Shown here: positions 32,627-42,448 of the stretch, piece by piece
Layout of the letters: every line of letters starts with the position of its first letter
Numbering within the stretch: the stretch's first letter is position 1
DNA from: Mesostigma viride
Taxonomy: Eukaryota > Streptophyta > Mesostigmatophyceae > Mesostigmatales > Mesostigmataceae
DNA length: 53,892 bases
Reading direction: 5' to 3'
NCBI GenBank assembly: GCA_009746045.1
Contig: RPFO01000210.1
Coordinates: 1-53,892 of the forward strand
Notes under the pieces: model-generated
Seen by the model: the letters and a program-made list of their open reading frames with translations, nothing else
Database searches by the model: none
What the model was told of the DNA's origin: nothing
Position numbers and translations under genes: made by a program

Positions 32627-34528
32627 ATGATTGATACACGCAGTTTATTGAAATTAATTTCTATAGCCTTAATAAAATTTACAGTTTTCACTGATTCTGC
32701 ATATGCCAGGTGGGCTACATATGATGACGCTGATCTTAAAACTGAATTCTATAATGAAAATCTGATAATTAACAAAGACGGTACTACTGAGTCAGTAATA
32801 GAAATACAGGAACAGATATTAAAGGAATCTGCTAGAAGCTATGCCACAAACTATAAATTTATTTATGACGGGGTAAGTTCTGATATTACTTTAATTGAAG
32901 CAAAAACAATAAATAACGAGGCAGAATTCCCTGTTACTAAAGATAGAATTGAAGATAAGACTTTAGCAAGTATAGGCCATGGTTTTGACGAGCAGAGGCA
33001 AATATTGATTTCTTATCCAAATATTGGTATTGGATCAAAAATATATCTAAAATATAAATATACCGTAAAAGAACCTGCATTATCCGGTGTTTTTTCAAAA
33101 TTATTATACTTCGGCATGGGAAGCTATTGCCAGTCAGCTAAAATAACTGTGAGTTCAGAGTTACCGCTACATATAATGGTTAATGATTCAGATTCATCAT
33201 TAAATATTGTTAAAAATAAAGAGGATAATTTTCAAAAGCTGGATATTACACTTAAAAAGCCAATTTACAAGGCTGTTACAGATGAACCTTGCAGCGGGGT
33301 ATTAGATAGTAAACATCTAGTATGGATATCTCTATCTAGTCTTGGAAGCTGGGAAGAGCTAGCTCATAAAGTAGATACAGATTACGATAAAGTTATTAGC
33401 CAGCCGCTACCAAAGCTATTTAGTGATATTGCAAAAGCCACTGAGGAAGCAAAGGGTGATAAGGATAGAATTGATACGGTTACCTCCTTGCTAAGTGAAA
33501 AAATACAGTACATGGGAGACTGGCGGGCAATAAAGGGTCGTTTTATTCCAAGGGATCTAAATGAAATTGCCTCTACAGGAGTAGGGGATTGCAAGGATTT
33601 TACTGCTGCTACTATAGCTATTTTAAGGTCTATTGGTTATAAAGCTGATCCGGCCCTAGTACTCAGAGGCCAGTATGAGAAACCTTTAAACATATTACCT
33701 GGTATTAATAATTTTAATCATGTTATTGTTAAAGTAATTACTAACGAGGGGAAGGTTTATTGGATAGATCCAACAAATATTACTAGTATGGCCGGTAATA
33801 TTTTTGCAGATATCGCTGAAAAAGCGACCCTAATTCTAAATATGGAAAAGCCAATTTATGAAGTTATACCGGCAATTGATTTTAAACATTCGGTAATCGA
33901 AGAAAATGAAACTTTATCAGTAAAAAATAATTATTCGGCAGTTAATTATAAAGGAAATATAGCTTTAAAAGGCGAGATGGCCAATTATGTTACCGGTCTT
34001 GATTTGTACTATTCAAAGCAACAAATGGAAGACTTTGCTTTTAGAATGATTAGTGGTATCGAATTAGAGAAAGATGAACGAAAAAACCTGGTTTTACCGC
34101 AACTATCCTCCAGGATCGTCAAGGATGTAAAAGTTGAATATGAGTATGAACGAAAGAATGCTTTATTTAAAACTAACGTTAGTTATGCGCTGACCATGGG
34201 TAGTGCGCCGGAAGTAAGTAGTATAATAAATAGCCCACCTGATAGGGTGACTGATCTGCTTATGGGAGCTCCGCATATCAACACTAAAAAAACACTTATT
34301 AAAAATGCTAAAGCTAAGGGAATTAATAAATTAAATTATTCTATAGATTCTCCCTGGATTAAGGTAACAAGAACTCTCGTTAATAAAGGCAGAGATGTAG
34401 AAATTAATGATGAAACTTTAGTCTTACGCAGTTTTATTACTAAAGAGGATCTAGAAACGCTGTTATTTAAAAATTTAAAAACCAGTCTAGCTAAAGATTT
34501 GCAGAAAGCCTCAATAGTATTTGAATAG
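32627..34528 (+). CDS. DUF3857-transglutaminase-like protein
   Basis: 633 residues with an N-terminal hydrophobic signal sequence ending near 'S-A-Y-A' (residues 24-27), so it is exported to the periplasm. A DUF3857 beta domain covers about 35-220. A transglutaminase-like domain follows with the catalytic triad in place: Cys322 ('G-D-C-K-D'), His365 ('F-N-H-V') and Asp381 ('W-I-D-P-T'). The C-terminal 200 residues form a further beta domain. Enzymes of this pairing are presumed protein-modifying or peptidase-like; no substrate is established. No strong ribosome binding site is visible upstream; it is separated from the Pal gene by a terminator. Confidence 0.85.
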   Translation: MIDTRSLLKLISIALIKFTVFTDSAYARWATYDDADLKTEFYNENLIINKDGTTESVIEIQEQILKESARSYATNYKFIYDGVSSDITLIEAKTINNEAEFPVTKDRIEDKTLASIGHGFDEQRQILISYPNIGIGSKIYLKYKYTVKEPALSGVFSKLLYFGMGSYCQSAKITVSSELPLHIMVNDSDSSLNIVKNKEDNFQKLDITLKKPIYKAVTDEPCSGVLDSKHLVWISLSSLGSWEELAHKVDTDYDKVISQPLPKLFSDIAKATEEAKGDKDRIDTVTSLLSEKIQYMGDWRAIKGRFIPRDLNEIASTGVGDCKDFTAATIAILRSIGYKADPALVLRGQYEKPLNILPGINNFNHVIVKVITNEGKVYWIDPTNITSMAGNIFADIAEKATLILNMEKPIYEVIPAIDFKHSVIEENETLSVKNNYSAVNYKGNIALKGEMANYVTGLDLYYSKQQMEDFAFRMISGIELEKDERKNLVLPQLSSRIVKDVKVEYEYERKNALFKTNVSYALTMGSAPEVSSIINSPPDRVTDLLMGAPHINTKKTLIKNAKAKGINKLNYSIDSPWIKVTRTLVNKGRDVEINDETLVLRSFITKEDLETLLFKNLKTSLAKDLQKASIVFE

Positions 34529-34675
34529 GACTTCTAATTAAATAACACAAGTAATCTTTAATAAAATTGTTGTTTAGTAGCAATATTAACATATAATTAA
34601 GGCGCTATTATAGGCTTACATAGTAGTATGTTATAATTTGTGTAAGTTTCATTTTCTATTGTTATTTTTGTGATA

Positions 34676-35020
34676 ATGCCTAAACCATTAATGAGATTTA
34701 AATTATTTGGTCAATCTGCTGCTCAAGAAAAAGTTGGTCAACCAATAGTATGTACTCTTTATGATAGTAAAAAAGACATAGGTCTGATTTTAGAACATAA
34801 TAACGAGATGTTCAGCAGTTCGACAATAAGGGGTATATTCCCAATTAACCTTTCTGTTGATATATCAGAAATGCATTTTCCTGATGGGTTTCATGCGACT
34901 ATAAAGCTTTACAATGCAAGGGATGAGCAGATTAAAGATTACACTATTGATACCGATTGCTCATTTACTATTAAAATGGCGGGGGAGACTGAAGATATAA
35001 CCATCACTTACGATAGTTAG
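34676..35020 (+). CDS. Unknown 114-residue protein
   Basis: I do not recognise this protein. From the ATG at 34676 (a GTG two codons earlier is possible) it is soluble, with no signal peptide and alternating strands, for example 'I-V-C-T-L-Y-D-S-K-K-D-I-G' and 'F-H-A-T-I-K-L-Y-N-A-R-D-E', which suggests an all-beta fold. No Shine-Dalgarno is seen. It lies alone between the DUF3857 gene and the porin. Codon use is like its neighbours, which supports a true gene. Confidence 0.6.
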   Translation: MPKPLMRFKLFGQSAAQEKVGQPIVCTLYDSKKDIGLILEHNNEMFSSSTIRGIFPINLSVDISEMHFPDGFHATIKLYNARDEQIKDYTIDTDCSFTIKMAGETEDITITYDS

Positions 35021-35442
35021 TAAAGGAGAGCTAGATATAGGCTCTTTAATAATTTACGTTACAAATCAAAAAGTAGTTTGTAAAATAACTAATTTAAGTA
35101 GCCCTTGTAGTATAAGTAAGTTTATTTTTTATCTATTGCCTTCAGCTCCTGCTTGTATTTAGTTTAGCTTTTACCGATAATCCTTTTGATTATTCTTACC
35201 ACTCTAAACCCCGAATAAATCACCTTTTTTAATTTATTTATTTCTGAAAAATTAACGTTATTCAGCAATCTTACTGCTTAGTAATAGTTTACCTAAATAT
35301 TTATGAAATAATTATCTACTTGACTCAAAGTAAAATAATAATTTACACTAACAACTATAGGTATATTTATAGAAAATTAAAAAACATAAATTTATTAAGT
35401 TAATAACTTACCGTAAGCATTATTAATTTTAAGGAGGAAAAC
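35021..35442. other. Intergenic region before the opacity porin
   Basis: 422 bases. A minus-strand open stretch (about 35115-35290) encodes a basic, coding-like segment ('Y-S-G-F-R-V-V-R-I-I-K-R') interrupted by a stop and without a start; it may be a fragment of a lost gene. A TTGACT at 35320-35325 has no -10 at normal spacing. Nothing else was recognised. Confidence 0.35.
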
Positions 35443-36153
35443 ATGAAAAATAAGTGTAAAAAAAAGATAATATTATTATTACTAGCCAGTGCTAGTGCCG
35501 GCCAATTTGGGCTTCCGGTGCCTGTCAGTCTTGCCCAGGAGCAATTTTCAGCTGCGGAATTATTGCCTTATTTCCGGATAGATTTTGGTCAGGCTCATTT
35601 CTTTCCAGTCAAGGGTTCGCCAAAGGTTGTCGGTAATAAAAAGCTACATTCTACGACTAACAGCGTGGTCTCGGCAGGCTTAGGTCTTGGAATAAATTTT
35701 GGTGATAAGTTTCGTTCAGATATTACCTGGGTTCGTCATTTAGGTCCGGTTTTAAAGGCGACTAAAGACGGTGATATAGTAAAGCGTAAACCTTTGATAG
35801 ATGCCTATTTTTTAAACCTATATTATGAAATAGCAAGTAACGTTAGCATCTTTAACCCTTATATAGGTGCAGGTGTGGGACTTGCAAGAGTAAGGGATAA
35901 TTTATCCTTGTCTCTTATTGAGAATAATAATCTATCCAGGAGTTCGCAAAAGATATCTGCAAAGAATAACTTTGCTTATAAGTTTGTCATCGGTAGTAGT
36001 TTTGATTTAAATGAAAATGTAAAATTTGACTTAGCATATAATTATCACGATTACGGTAAGACCAAATCGGCATTAGATAGTAGAAAAAACCAAATCGGCA
36101 AAACCCACTACCGAGCTCATGTAGTAAGTGCCGGTTTAAGGTTTGGTATGTAA
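35443..36153 (+). CDS. Opacity-type outer membrane beta-barrel
   Basis: 236 residues with a signal peptide (Lys-rich start, hydrophobic run, cleavage near 'S-L-A-Q'). The mature part has alternating amphipathic strands such as 'V-S-A-G-L-G-L-G-I-N-F-G', 'N-P-Y-I-G-A-G-V-G-L-A-R-V' and a last strand ending 'A-G-L-R-F-G-M', the pattern of eight-stranded OMP_b-brl/opacity proteins. In Rickettsiales such barrels are surface antigens or adhesins. A textbook AAGGAGG precedes the ATG. The PA2169-type gene follows after 26 bases and may share its transcript. Confidence 0.85.
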   Translation: MKNKCKKKIILLLLASASAGQFGLPVPVSLAQEQFSAAELLPYFRIDFGQAHFFPVKGSPKVVGNKKLHSTTNSVVSAGLGLGINFGDKFRSDITWVRHLGPVLKATKDGDIVKRKPLIDAYFLNLYYEIASNVSIFNPYIGAGVGLARVRDNLSLSLIENNNLSRSSQKISAKNNFAYKFVIGSSFDLNENVKFDLAYNYHDYGKTKSALDSRKNQIGKTHYRAHVVSAGLRFGM

Positions 36154-36179
36154 AAATTAATCAAATAATGAGGTATAAA

Positions 36180-36641
36180 ATGGCTACAATGGTTGGAACA
36201 CAAAAAAGTTTTACTGAGGCAATAAAGGAATTAGTCGAGCTAGATTATGATGCTCTTGGTGCATATGAAGCAGCTATTAATAACCTGGAAAACCCTGAAT
36301 ATAAGAAAAAATTTGAAGAATTTAAATTAGATCATCAGCGTCATATAACTGAGCTTAGTGCATTTTTATCAAGATGCAATGAAACTGCTCCTAGCGGTCC
36401 TGATAATATAAAAAAGATTCTGGTAAAAGGAAAAGTAGAATTAGCGTCACTTTTTGGTGATCAGAATATTTTAAGTGCTATGCTAAGTAATGAGGAAGAT
36501 ACTAATACTGCTTATGAGCGGGTCGATGCTAGGGTAGGCGAATCCGCAGATAGCGGTATAGCTAAGATAATTTCTGCTGGCCTTGCCGATGAAAGGAAGC
36601 ATAAGAGCTGGTTACAAGCTAATATTTCCCCAAAAGGCTAG
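36180..36641 (+). CDS. PA2169/DUF2383 four-helix-bundle protein
   Basis: 153 residues from the ATG at 36180; an ATG at 36168 overlaps the GAGGT that serves as ribosome binding site and is rejected. The protein is all-helical and ferritin-like: 'E-L-D-Y-D-A-L-G-A-Y' with paired Asp/Glu residues, 'D-H-Q-R-H-I' and 'A-D-E-R-K-H-K-S-W-L', which resemble the metal-binding helices of this family. PA2169-type proteins are stress-related in other proteobacteria, with no proven reaction. It lies close behind the porin gene. Confidence 0.85.
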   Translation: MATMVGTQKSFTEAIKELVELDYDALGAYEAAINNLENPEYKKKFEEFKLDHQRHITELSAFLSRCNETAPSGPDNIKKILVKGKVELASLFGDQNILSAMLSNEEDTNTAYERVDARVGESADSGIAKIISAGLADERKHKSWLQANISPKG

Positions 36642-36672
36642 TAATTAGTTATAATAAAAAAAAGAGCTCAAA

Positions 36673-37137
36673 ATGGAAGAGAAGATAAATAATAGCAAAC
36701 TTTATGAGCTGGTCTTAAATTGCAAGATTGAGACGGAGAAAAATAGGGATGAAATAAATAAATATTATACATCTTTATTTACTGCTCTTGTATCACTTGC
36801 GCCGTTTTTAGACAAATTTACTTCTACTGTGGATTTAGTAGATAAGTATAATATACGATATGCGTTATTGTTGCTCTCTTCTCTTGGGCTCATACTTTCC
36901 TTTAGCTGGGAACTTACCTTAAAGCGTATTCATACTTATCTGCAAGGAACAGATGAATTACTAATAATTCTGGAGAAGCAATCAAAGATATCTTTTATTA
37001 GCCATATGACTAAGTATTTAGATAAAACTCATGCACCGGCTCGGGTAACAAAGCACCAAATTATAGTACCTTACGCATTTTTTGTTATTTTTGCGATTAT
37101 TTTTATTTATTCAGTAATGTCAGTTTTGAGCTGGTAA
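36673..37137 (+). CDS. RipA-like small membrane protein
   Basis: 154 residues with a soluble N-terminal helix, two central transmembrane helices (about 33-47 and 62-82), a cytoplasmic loop and a C-terminal transmembrane helix (about 128-150). 'Y-Y-T-S-L-F-T-A-L-V-S-L-A' resembles the first membrane helix of RipA-family proteins, which in Francisella are needed for intracellular growth; the similarity is seen by eye and is only suggestive. GAGCT precedes the ATG weakly. It is 31 bases after the PA2169-type gene, in the same orientation. Confidence 0.55.
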   Translation: MEEKINNSKLYELVLNCKIETEKNRDEINKYYTSLFTALVSLAPFLDKFTSTVDLVDKYNIRYALLLLSSLGLILSFSWELTLKRIHTYLQGTDELLIILEKQSKISFISHMTKYLDKTHAPARVTKHQIIVPYAFFVIFAIIFIYSVMSVLSW

Positions 37138-37390
37138 ATGTATAGAAAAACTTATTTTTTTAAAATTAGCAGTATAAATACTTATCTAGTATATCTAAGG
37201 TTATCTTAATTTTTATTATTATATTTATAGTTGACTTTAATATTCTTAGGCTGTTATTCTTAAAAATAGGAAATAATAAAACTGATATTATTAATTATTT
37301 AGTTAGATATCGGTTTTATGTAAAAACTCTTTCTTATCATTAAAAGATAAGTAGTCAAAAGTAATAAATAAATATATTAGGAGAAAAAAA

Positions 37391-37687
37391 ATGGAAAATA
37401 GCTTTTTTGGTAAAGATAATAATGAAGATGTAGAAGGTATTAAAAACGACATTCAAAGTCTTGTACATCGTTTAGGTAATTTAAAAGATCAGTCTGCTGT
37501 AGCTTTAACCGAGCAAATAGAAGGGCTATCTTCAGCAATAGGAGACTTAAAGGACAAGGGCGTTGAAATAGGGAGGGACAATATGGCAGTAATGTATGCT
37601 GCTACTCGCAAGAACCCCCTAAAAATGTTAATGTGTGCTTTTGGTTTAGGGATTCTTGCTTGCTGCCTAATTAAGAAAAAAAGTTAG
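37391..37687 (+). CDS. YqjD/ElaB-like (DUF883) membrane-anchored protein
   Basis: 98 residues: a charged helical region (1-65) and a single C-terminal transmembrane segment (about 78-92, 'M-L-M-C-A-F-G-L-G-I-L-A-C-C') ending in a Lys tail. The pattern of a 'R-K-N-P-L' turn just before the membrane helix matches DUF883 proteins such as YqjD and ElaB, which bind stationary-phase ribosomes to the inner membrane in E. coli. AGGAG precedes the ATG. The next gene, resembling YqjE, follows by five bases, repeating the YqjD-YqjE order of enterobacteria. Confidence 0.75.
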   Translation: MENSFFGKDNNEDVEGIKNDIQSLVHRLGNLKDQSAVALTEQIEGLSSAIGDLKDKGVEIGRDNMAVMYAATRKNPLKMLMCAFGLGILACCLIKKKS

Positions 37688-37692
37688 GAAAA

Positions 37693-38136
37693 GTGTTAAA
37701 GGTTCTATTATCTGAGGTGCTAGATTATTATCTTAAGCCTAAAGTAGAAAAAACTGCCGCCATATATCTGAGTTATATTGTTGCAGCGCTTGGGTTACTC
37801 CTGCTCATTATTACTAATGTTGCTTATTTTTATTTAACGCATTCTACAGTTTTCTGGCTAATAGTTAGTATTACCTGCTGCTTTATTATTTCTGCGGTAA
37901 TTTATGCTATAGGTTATTACATAAAGCAGCATAGTCAGCATAAATTTTTGCAATCCTTACCAATCTCTAGCTTTTTAGTAGAGAACATACTAAAGAAAAT
38001 CCCTACAATTATTAAAAACAAACCTCTAAATTCTTATAGATATTTTGCGGCTTCTGCTTTTGTGTTAACTACGGCAGCGCTTGTTATATATTATCAGTAT
38101 GTAAAAAAACCAGAAACTGGCAAGAAAACTAATTAA
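37693..38136 (+). CDS. YqjE-like (DUF1469/phage-holin-like) membrane protein
   Basis: 147 residues starting from GTG (37693), which has AGGA four bases upstream; the start is fixed by spacing from the previous stop. Three hydrophobic helices are visible: about 25-47, 53-78 and 113-131, with Lys/His-rich loops. It follows the DUF883 gene so closely that the pair must be cotranslated, as YqjD-YqjE is. Family assignment rests mainly on context and layout; the sequence itself is strongly diverged. Confidence 0.6.
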   Translation: MLKVLLSEVLDYYLKPKVEKTAAIYLSYIVAALGLLLLIITNVAYFYLTHSTVFWLIVSITCCFIISAVIYAIGYYIKQHSQHKFLQSLPISSFLVENILKKIPTIIKNKPLNSYRYFAASAFVLTTAALVIYYQYVKKPETGKKTN

Positions 38137-38390
38137 CTGCTTAAAATTTCCTCCCAAAATATTTCTAAATATTGTCCATTCATAATATGAATATGGTAAT
38201 AGGTTTATTATTACCTTTTTTATATATTAACAAATTTACTAGTATTTTACTGGTAAATTACTAGTAAATTTACCACAAATAATACAAAACCGTTTATTAC
38301 TTGACTAATTTTGTTGGAAATTCGATTGTTACAGGGATACCTTTATATTGTATAGAGGTTAAAAAAAGTTAAAACGTGCGGGGTAATAAA

Positions 38391-38879
38391 ATGCATTTAG
38401 CAGAGAATGAAGAGGCTACATCTATTCTAGAAGTAGGACTTTGTCTAATCCATGCTTATCAAAAACTAAAATTCTTTTTAGAAGAAGCAGAAAAGATTTC
38501 TAGCGGTATTAAATTAAATATAAATGAGATAGTTATCCTCCATATAATTAGGATTCAAAAAAAACCGAAGTCGGTAACTGTCATAAATTTACTAGCCGAT
38601 TTTTATGATGACTATACCATAGCCTATACTATAAAAAAGCTAATCAAATTGAAATTGATAAGAAAATCCTCTTCCAAGGAAGATAATAATGGTACTAGTT
38701 ATCAAATCACCGAAGAAGGTATCAGCCATACCGATGCTTATGTTAATCTGCGGAAGGAAACTCTATTTGTTGCTTTTGAAGAAGACGCAGAAGTTAATAT
38801 AAAAGAGCTTACTGAACAGCTAAGATGTTTAATACGAATATATACAAAGAGTTTCCAAAATTTAATTTTTAAAGGCTAA
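38391..38879 (+). CDS. MarR-like winged-helix regulator
   Basis: 162 residues from the ATG at 38391, preceded by GGGG seven bases upstream; an earlier GTG (38376) lies before this site and is rejected. The centre has a winged-helix pattern: 'N-I-N-E-I-V-I-L-H-I-I-R', a recognition region 'Y-T-I-A-Y-T-I-K-K-L-I-K-L-K-L-I' and the wing 'Y-Q-I-T-E-E-G-I', as in MarR/PadR-type proteins. Long helices on both sides would form the dimer. It lies 132 bases before the LuxR/STAND gene and may regulate it or the YqjDE-like pair. The ligand is unknown. Confidence 0.7.
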   Translation: MHLAENEEATSILEVGLCLIHAYQKLKFFLEEAEKISSGIKLNINEIVILHIIRIQKKPKSVTVINLLADFYDDYTIAYTIKKLIKLKLIRKSSSKEDNNGTSYQITEEGISHTDAYVNLRKETLFVAFEEDAEVNIKELTEQLRCLIRIYTKSFQNLIFKG

Positions 38880-39011
38880 AATGAGTTAACATTTTTGAAT
38901 TTCTACTCTAAAAATTAAATTAATATTATAGCGGCTATATTGGTCCTTAAAAAACTTACCCATGCGTAATTGTCTACTAATAAATAAACTACTAACATTG
39001 AATTATAATAA

Positions 39012-42000
39012 ATGTATTTTCCGAAAATAGACTTGATCAACGGCGTGTATTTTACCCAAAGGGAAATTGAAGTCATTTCATGCATTCTAAACGTACGTGG
39101 GGTAAAGAAAATTGCTGCTGTCTTAGCTATTTCTCCCCGAACAGTTGAAGGTCATATACAAAATATCTTGCTAAAACTCTCATGCAATTCCCAGGAAAGC
39201 GTTAAAGATTTTGTAGAAAGATCAGAGCAAATTTTACAGATTAATCAATATTATCTTGATCTCTTAATTACCAGCTTTCTTAAACAACAATTAAAGGGAG
39301 TAGCACCGTTATTTAAGAAAAAGAAAGTAACGTGTATTGTTCATTATCAAAAAAATGACATACTCGATCATATAATTAAATGTTTGGGATTTGCAAATGT
39401 TAATGTTGTACTCAACCAGAATAATGACTTAAACGATAAGCAAATACCGGTTATTTTATTTAATGCAAATGAAATAGAGGTCAAAGAATATGAAGGATAT
39501 AAAAACCTAATCCTTGTATACAGGGATCAAAAATTTGATAGTGATATCTTAAGTAACTTTGACTCGATAAATTTAATTGATTGCAGCAAGGAAGAGAATA
39601 TTCCTGAAGGAATATTCAAGATATTAAGTATATTAGCTCCTGACATTGACCTATCTAAGCCTATAATAGAATTTAATAAGCTATATAATAACATACTGAA
39701 TTTAGGCAATACTAGCGTTACAGGGGTGCAAATAAGCATAGACGATGTTAGCCAGCAGAAAATTATTACCGATGTACGTTTTTTTAATAGGAAGGTATTT
39801 ATATTATTGTTTGCGCTTATTTGCGTAAGCGTCCTAATTTCTATTTTGTTTTTTTTCAAGGACTCTTCATATACATTAAAACCGGTAAAAGAAATTAGCG
39901 AGCCCCAAGTAGCTTCTAATTTTTCCCTTTTACATAAAACCGTTCTGTTAGAACGCCCCGAACTCCTTGCAAGAATTGAAAATGCTTTCAAGGGCAGTGA
40001 GCCAATTGAAACTGTAGTGCTTATCGGCAACGCCGGAGCAGGTAAAACAACCGTTGCCCGTCAGTATGTTACAGGACAGTCGGCATCAATTTTATGGGAA
40101 ATAAATGCTGAAACTAAAGACAGTTTAATATCTTCAATAGAGCAGTTACTTTATGCTTTGTGTGATTCCGGTGGGTCACGGGAAAAGCTAATCAAGCTAA
40201 TAGAGATAAAGGACTCTGAACAGAGAGCAAAACAGTTGGTCTTGCTATTAGAACAGAAATTAAAACAGCACCCTAACTGGTTTCTCATTTATGATAATGT
40301 AGAAACTTTCAGATCAATCCAACCTTATTTTCCCTGTAATTCAAAAGCTTGGGGAAACGGTAGGGTGATAATTACTACTAAAGATATTAATATTAAAAAT
40401 AATAGCCATATAAAAAATAGTAATGTAATTGAGATAGAGGAACTATCAACAGATGAAAAATATCAACTTTTTTTAAGTATTGTAGAAAGAGGTTCAGAAA
40501 ATAAAGAGCTATTTTCCGATAAAATAGCTCTGGAAAAGTTTTTGGAAGAGATACCTTCTTTTCCGCTAGATGTATCTGTGGCAGCTTATTATTTAAAGGA
40601 AACCGGAATGCAATATGATAAATACCTAGAAAAAATTGCTGCTCCAAATATAGAGTTTACCGCTTTACAGGAAAATATTCTAGAAAACACGAATGATTAT
40701 TCTAAGACCCGTTACAGTATTATAACCTTGTCGATTAAGCAGATAATAGCCGTCAACCCCGACTTTAAAGAATTACTGTTTTTTGTTTCTTTGCTTAATT
40801 CTCAGAAAATTCCCAAAGAATTACTTATGATTTATAAGAGGGAAGTAATAGTTAATAGTTTTATAGCTGAACTTAAAAAACATTCTTTTATCACTACTAA
40901 TGCGCCAGCTGATCCAGATAATAATGACCATTTTATTACATTTTCTATGCATCGCAGCACGCAGTCAATTATTCTGGCATATCTAACAGGTTTAATAAAA
41001 CTAGAAAGCCAAAAGAATGTATTAAAGTCAATAATTAATCCTCTAGAAAACTATATCTCTAAGTTAGCCGAAGCTGAAGAAACTTTAAAACTTAAAGTTC
41101 TGCAAAGTAACTGCGAAGCAATTTTAGCACGTGGGCGCAATATCATAGATGGTGAAACCAAAACGTCTCTTGATACTGCTCTGGGAGTTGTTTCTTACTA
41201 TATAGGCGACGACCTAAGCGCAAAAGAAATCCTAGAATCTAATTTACACAACCTACATGTCTACGATTATAATGGAAGTACTAAGTCAGCTTGGGCGTTG
41301 TTGCATTTAGGAGCAGCTTATAGGAAGCTCGGAAATTATGATAAATCCATAGAATCTCTTACCCAAAGCATAAATCTTTATAAGGCATCCCCTGAGGTGA
41401 ACCAAGATATTGGGAGAGCTTTAATGACTCTTGGTAATGTTTATAGGTCAATAGGGAACTTCGTGCAGGCTAAAATAGCGCTACAGGAAGGGATAAATGT
41501 GTATAAAACGCAGCCAGTTAATCATGCCGGTATTGCTAAGGGATTACTATATTTAGGAGTAATATATAGAGAAGAAAGTGATTATAATAAGGCTAAAGCC
41601 CTACTTGATGAAAGCCTTGAAACCTATAAAACCCATCACTATCCTTATTACAGTTCTTTGCATGCAAGAATATTAACCCATTCAGGAATTTTACATTTAA
41701 GGCTTGGCGATTATAAAGTCGCACAGGATTTTTTACAGAAAGGCATAGACATATATAAAAAAATTCGTCCTGACAACCATCTTGATATAAATATGGGTAT
41801 ATTAAATCTTGGTGAAGTTTACGGCGAGCAAGGAGATTATGATAGGGCTAAAGAATTTGTTAATAAGGCTATTGCAAATTATGAGATGCACTATGGTAAG
41901 GAGCATTTGGTGGTCGGAAGATCATTAAATTATTTAGGGAGAATCTATATACTTGAGCAAAATTTACCAATGGCCAAGGAAGTGATCATTAGGGCTTTTG

Positions 42001-42251
42001 AGATATTAGAGAAGACTAACCATCCGGAAAGATATCGATCTTTAGAATTACTTGGCGATATATATGCAGAAAAAAGCAACAAAGAGCTAAAAATTGCTGG
42101 AAAAACATCCAAATATAAGCTTCTAAAAGCTAAATCGGTTAAATATTTTGAACAATCATTGGAAGTGGTTCAAAAATATTATCCGGAAAACTCATTTAAT
42201 GCTAATAGGTTGCAGGCAAAAACATCTTATAGCCACCAAGAAGAAAATTGA
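39012..42251 (+). CDS. LuxR-HTH / transmembrane / NB-ARC (STAND) / TPR regulator
   Basis: 1,079 residues. A LuxR/GerE HTH occupies about 13-75 ('T-Q-R-E-I-E-V-I', 'I-S-P-R-T-V-E-G-H-I'). Residues 100-215 form an alpha/beta region resembling a degenerate receiver domain. A strong hydrophobic segment lies at 261-282. The NTPase module has Walker A 'G-N-A-G-A-G-K-T-T' (339-347), Walker B 'W-F-L-I-Y-D-N-V' (423-430) and sensor 'R-V-I-I-T-T-K-D' (451-458). At least six TPRs fill about 690-1010. STAND proteins assemble on ligand binding and this one would then act through its HTH. The membrane segment between HTH and NTPase is unusual. No ribosome binding site is visible. Confidence 0.85.
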   Translation: MYFPKIDLINGVYFTQREIEVISCILNVRGVKKIAAVLAISPRTVEGHIQNILLKLSCNSQESVKDFVERSEQILQINQYYLDLLITSFLKQQLKGVAPLFKKKKVTCIVHYQKNDILDHIIKCLGFANVNVVLNQNNDLNDKQIPVILFNANEIEVKEYEGYKNLILVYRDQKFDSDILSNFDSINLIDCSKEENIPEGIFKILSILAPDIDLSKPIIEFNKLYNNILNLGNTSVTGVQISIDDVSQQKIITDVRFFNRKVFILLFALICVSVLISILFFFKDSSYTLKPVKEISEPQVASNFSLLHKTVLLERPELLARIENAFKGSEPIETVVLIGNAGAGKTTVARQYVTGQSASILWEINAETKDSLISSIEQLLYALCDSGGSREKLIKLIEIKDSEQRAKQLVLLLEQKLKQHPNWFLIYDNVETFRSIQPYFPCNSKAWGNGRVIITTKDINIKNNSHIKNSNVIEIEELSTDEKYQLFLSIVERGSENKELFSDKIALEKFLEEIPSFPLDVSVAAYYLKETGMQYDKYLEKIAAPNIEFTALQENILENTNDYSKTRYSIITLSIKQIIAVNPDFKELLFFVSLLNSQKIPKELLMIYKREVIVNSFIAELKKHSFITTNAPADPDNNDHFITFSMHRSTQSIILAYLTGLIKLESQKNVLKSIINPLENYISKLAEAEETLKLKVLQSNCEAILARGRNIIDGETKTSLDTALGVVSYYIGDDLSAKEILESNLHNLHVYDYNGSTKSAWALLHLGAAYRKLGNYDKSIESLTQSINLYKASPEVNQDIGRALMTLGNVYRSIGNFVQAKIALQEGINVYKTQPVNHAGIAKGLLYLGVIYREESDYNKAKALLDESLETYKTHHYPYYSSLHARILTHSGILHLRLGDYKVAQDFLQKGIDIYKKIRPDNHLDINMGILNLGEVYGEQGDYDRAKEFVNKAIANYEMHYGKEHLVVGRSLNYLGRIYILEQNLPMAKEVIIRAFEILEKTNHPERYRSLELLGDIYAEKSNKELKIAGKTSKYKLLKAKSVKYFEQSLEVVQKYYPENSFNANRLQAKTSYSHQEEN

Positions 42252-42448
42252 CCATTTCCTATCGCTTATCCATAACTTCATTATCCTTTTTAGATAATAA
42301 ATTCTCCAATATTCACCCAGGTAAAAGATACGTGGTGCTAAATAACGTATAGCCAAGCGTAATAATGAAATGGTAATTTTCAATTATAGATTGGCAAGCG
42401 CAAGAGCCGTTATTATTTAGCGGCTATTAATTTAAAAATGGAGTGATT

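Noticed and set aside
39001-39012. TATAAT just before the LuxR/STAND start codon as its promoter
   Set aside because: It is only two bases from the ATG, so transcription would begin inside the gene, and no -35 is present.
39527-40030. 167-codon minus-strand frame
   Set aside because: Antisense shadow within the LuxR/STAND gene. The frames at 40393-40647 and 33382-33594 were rejected for the same reason.
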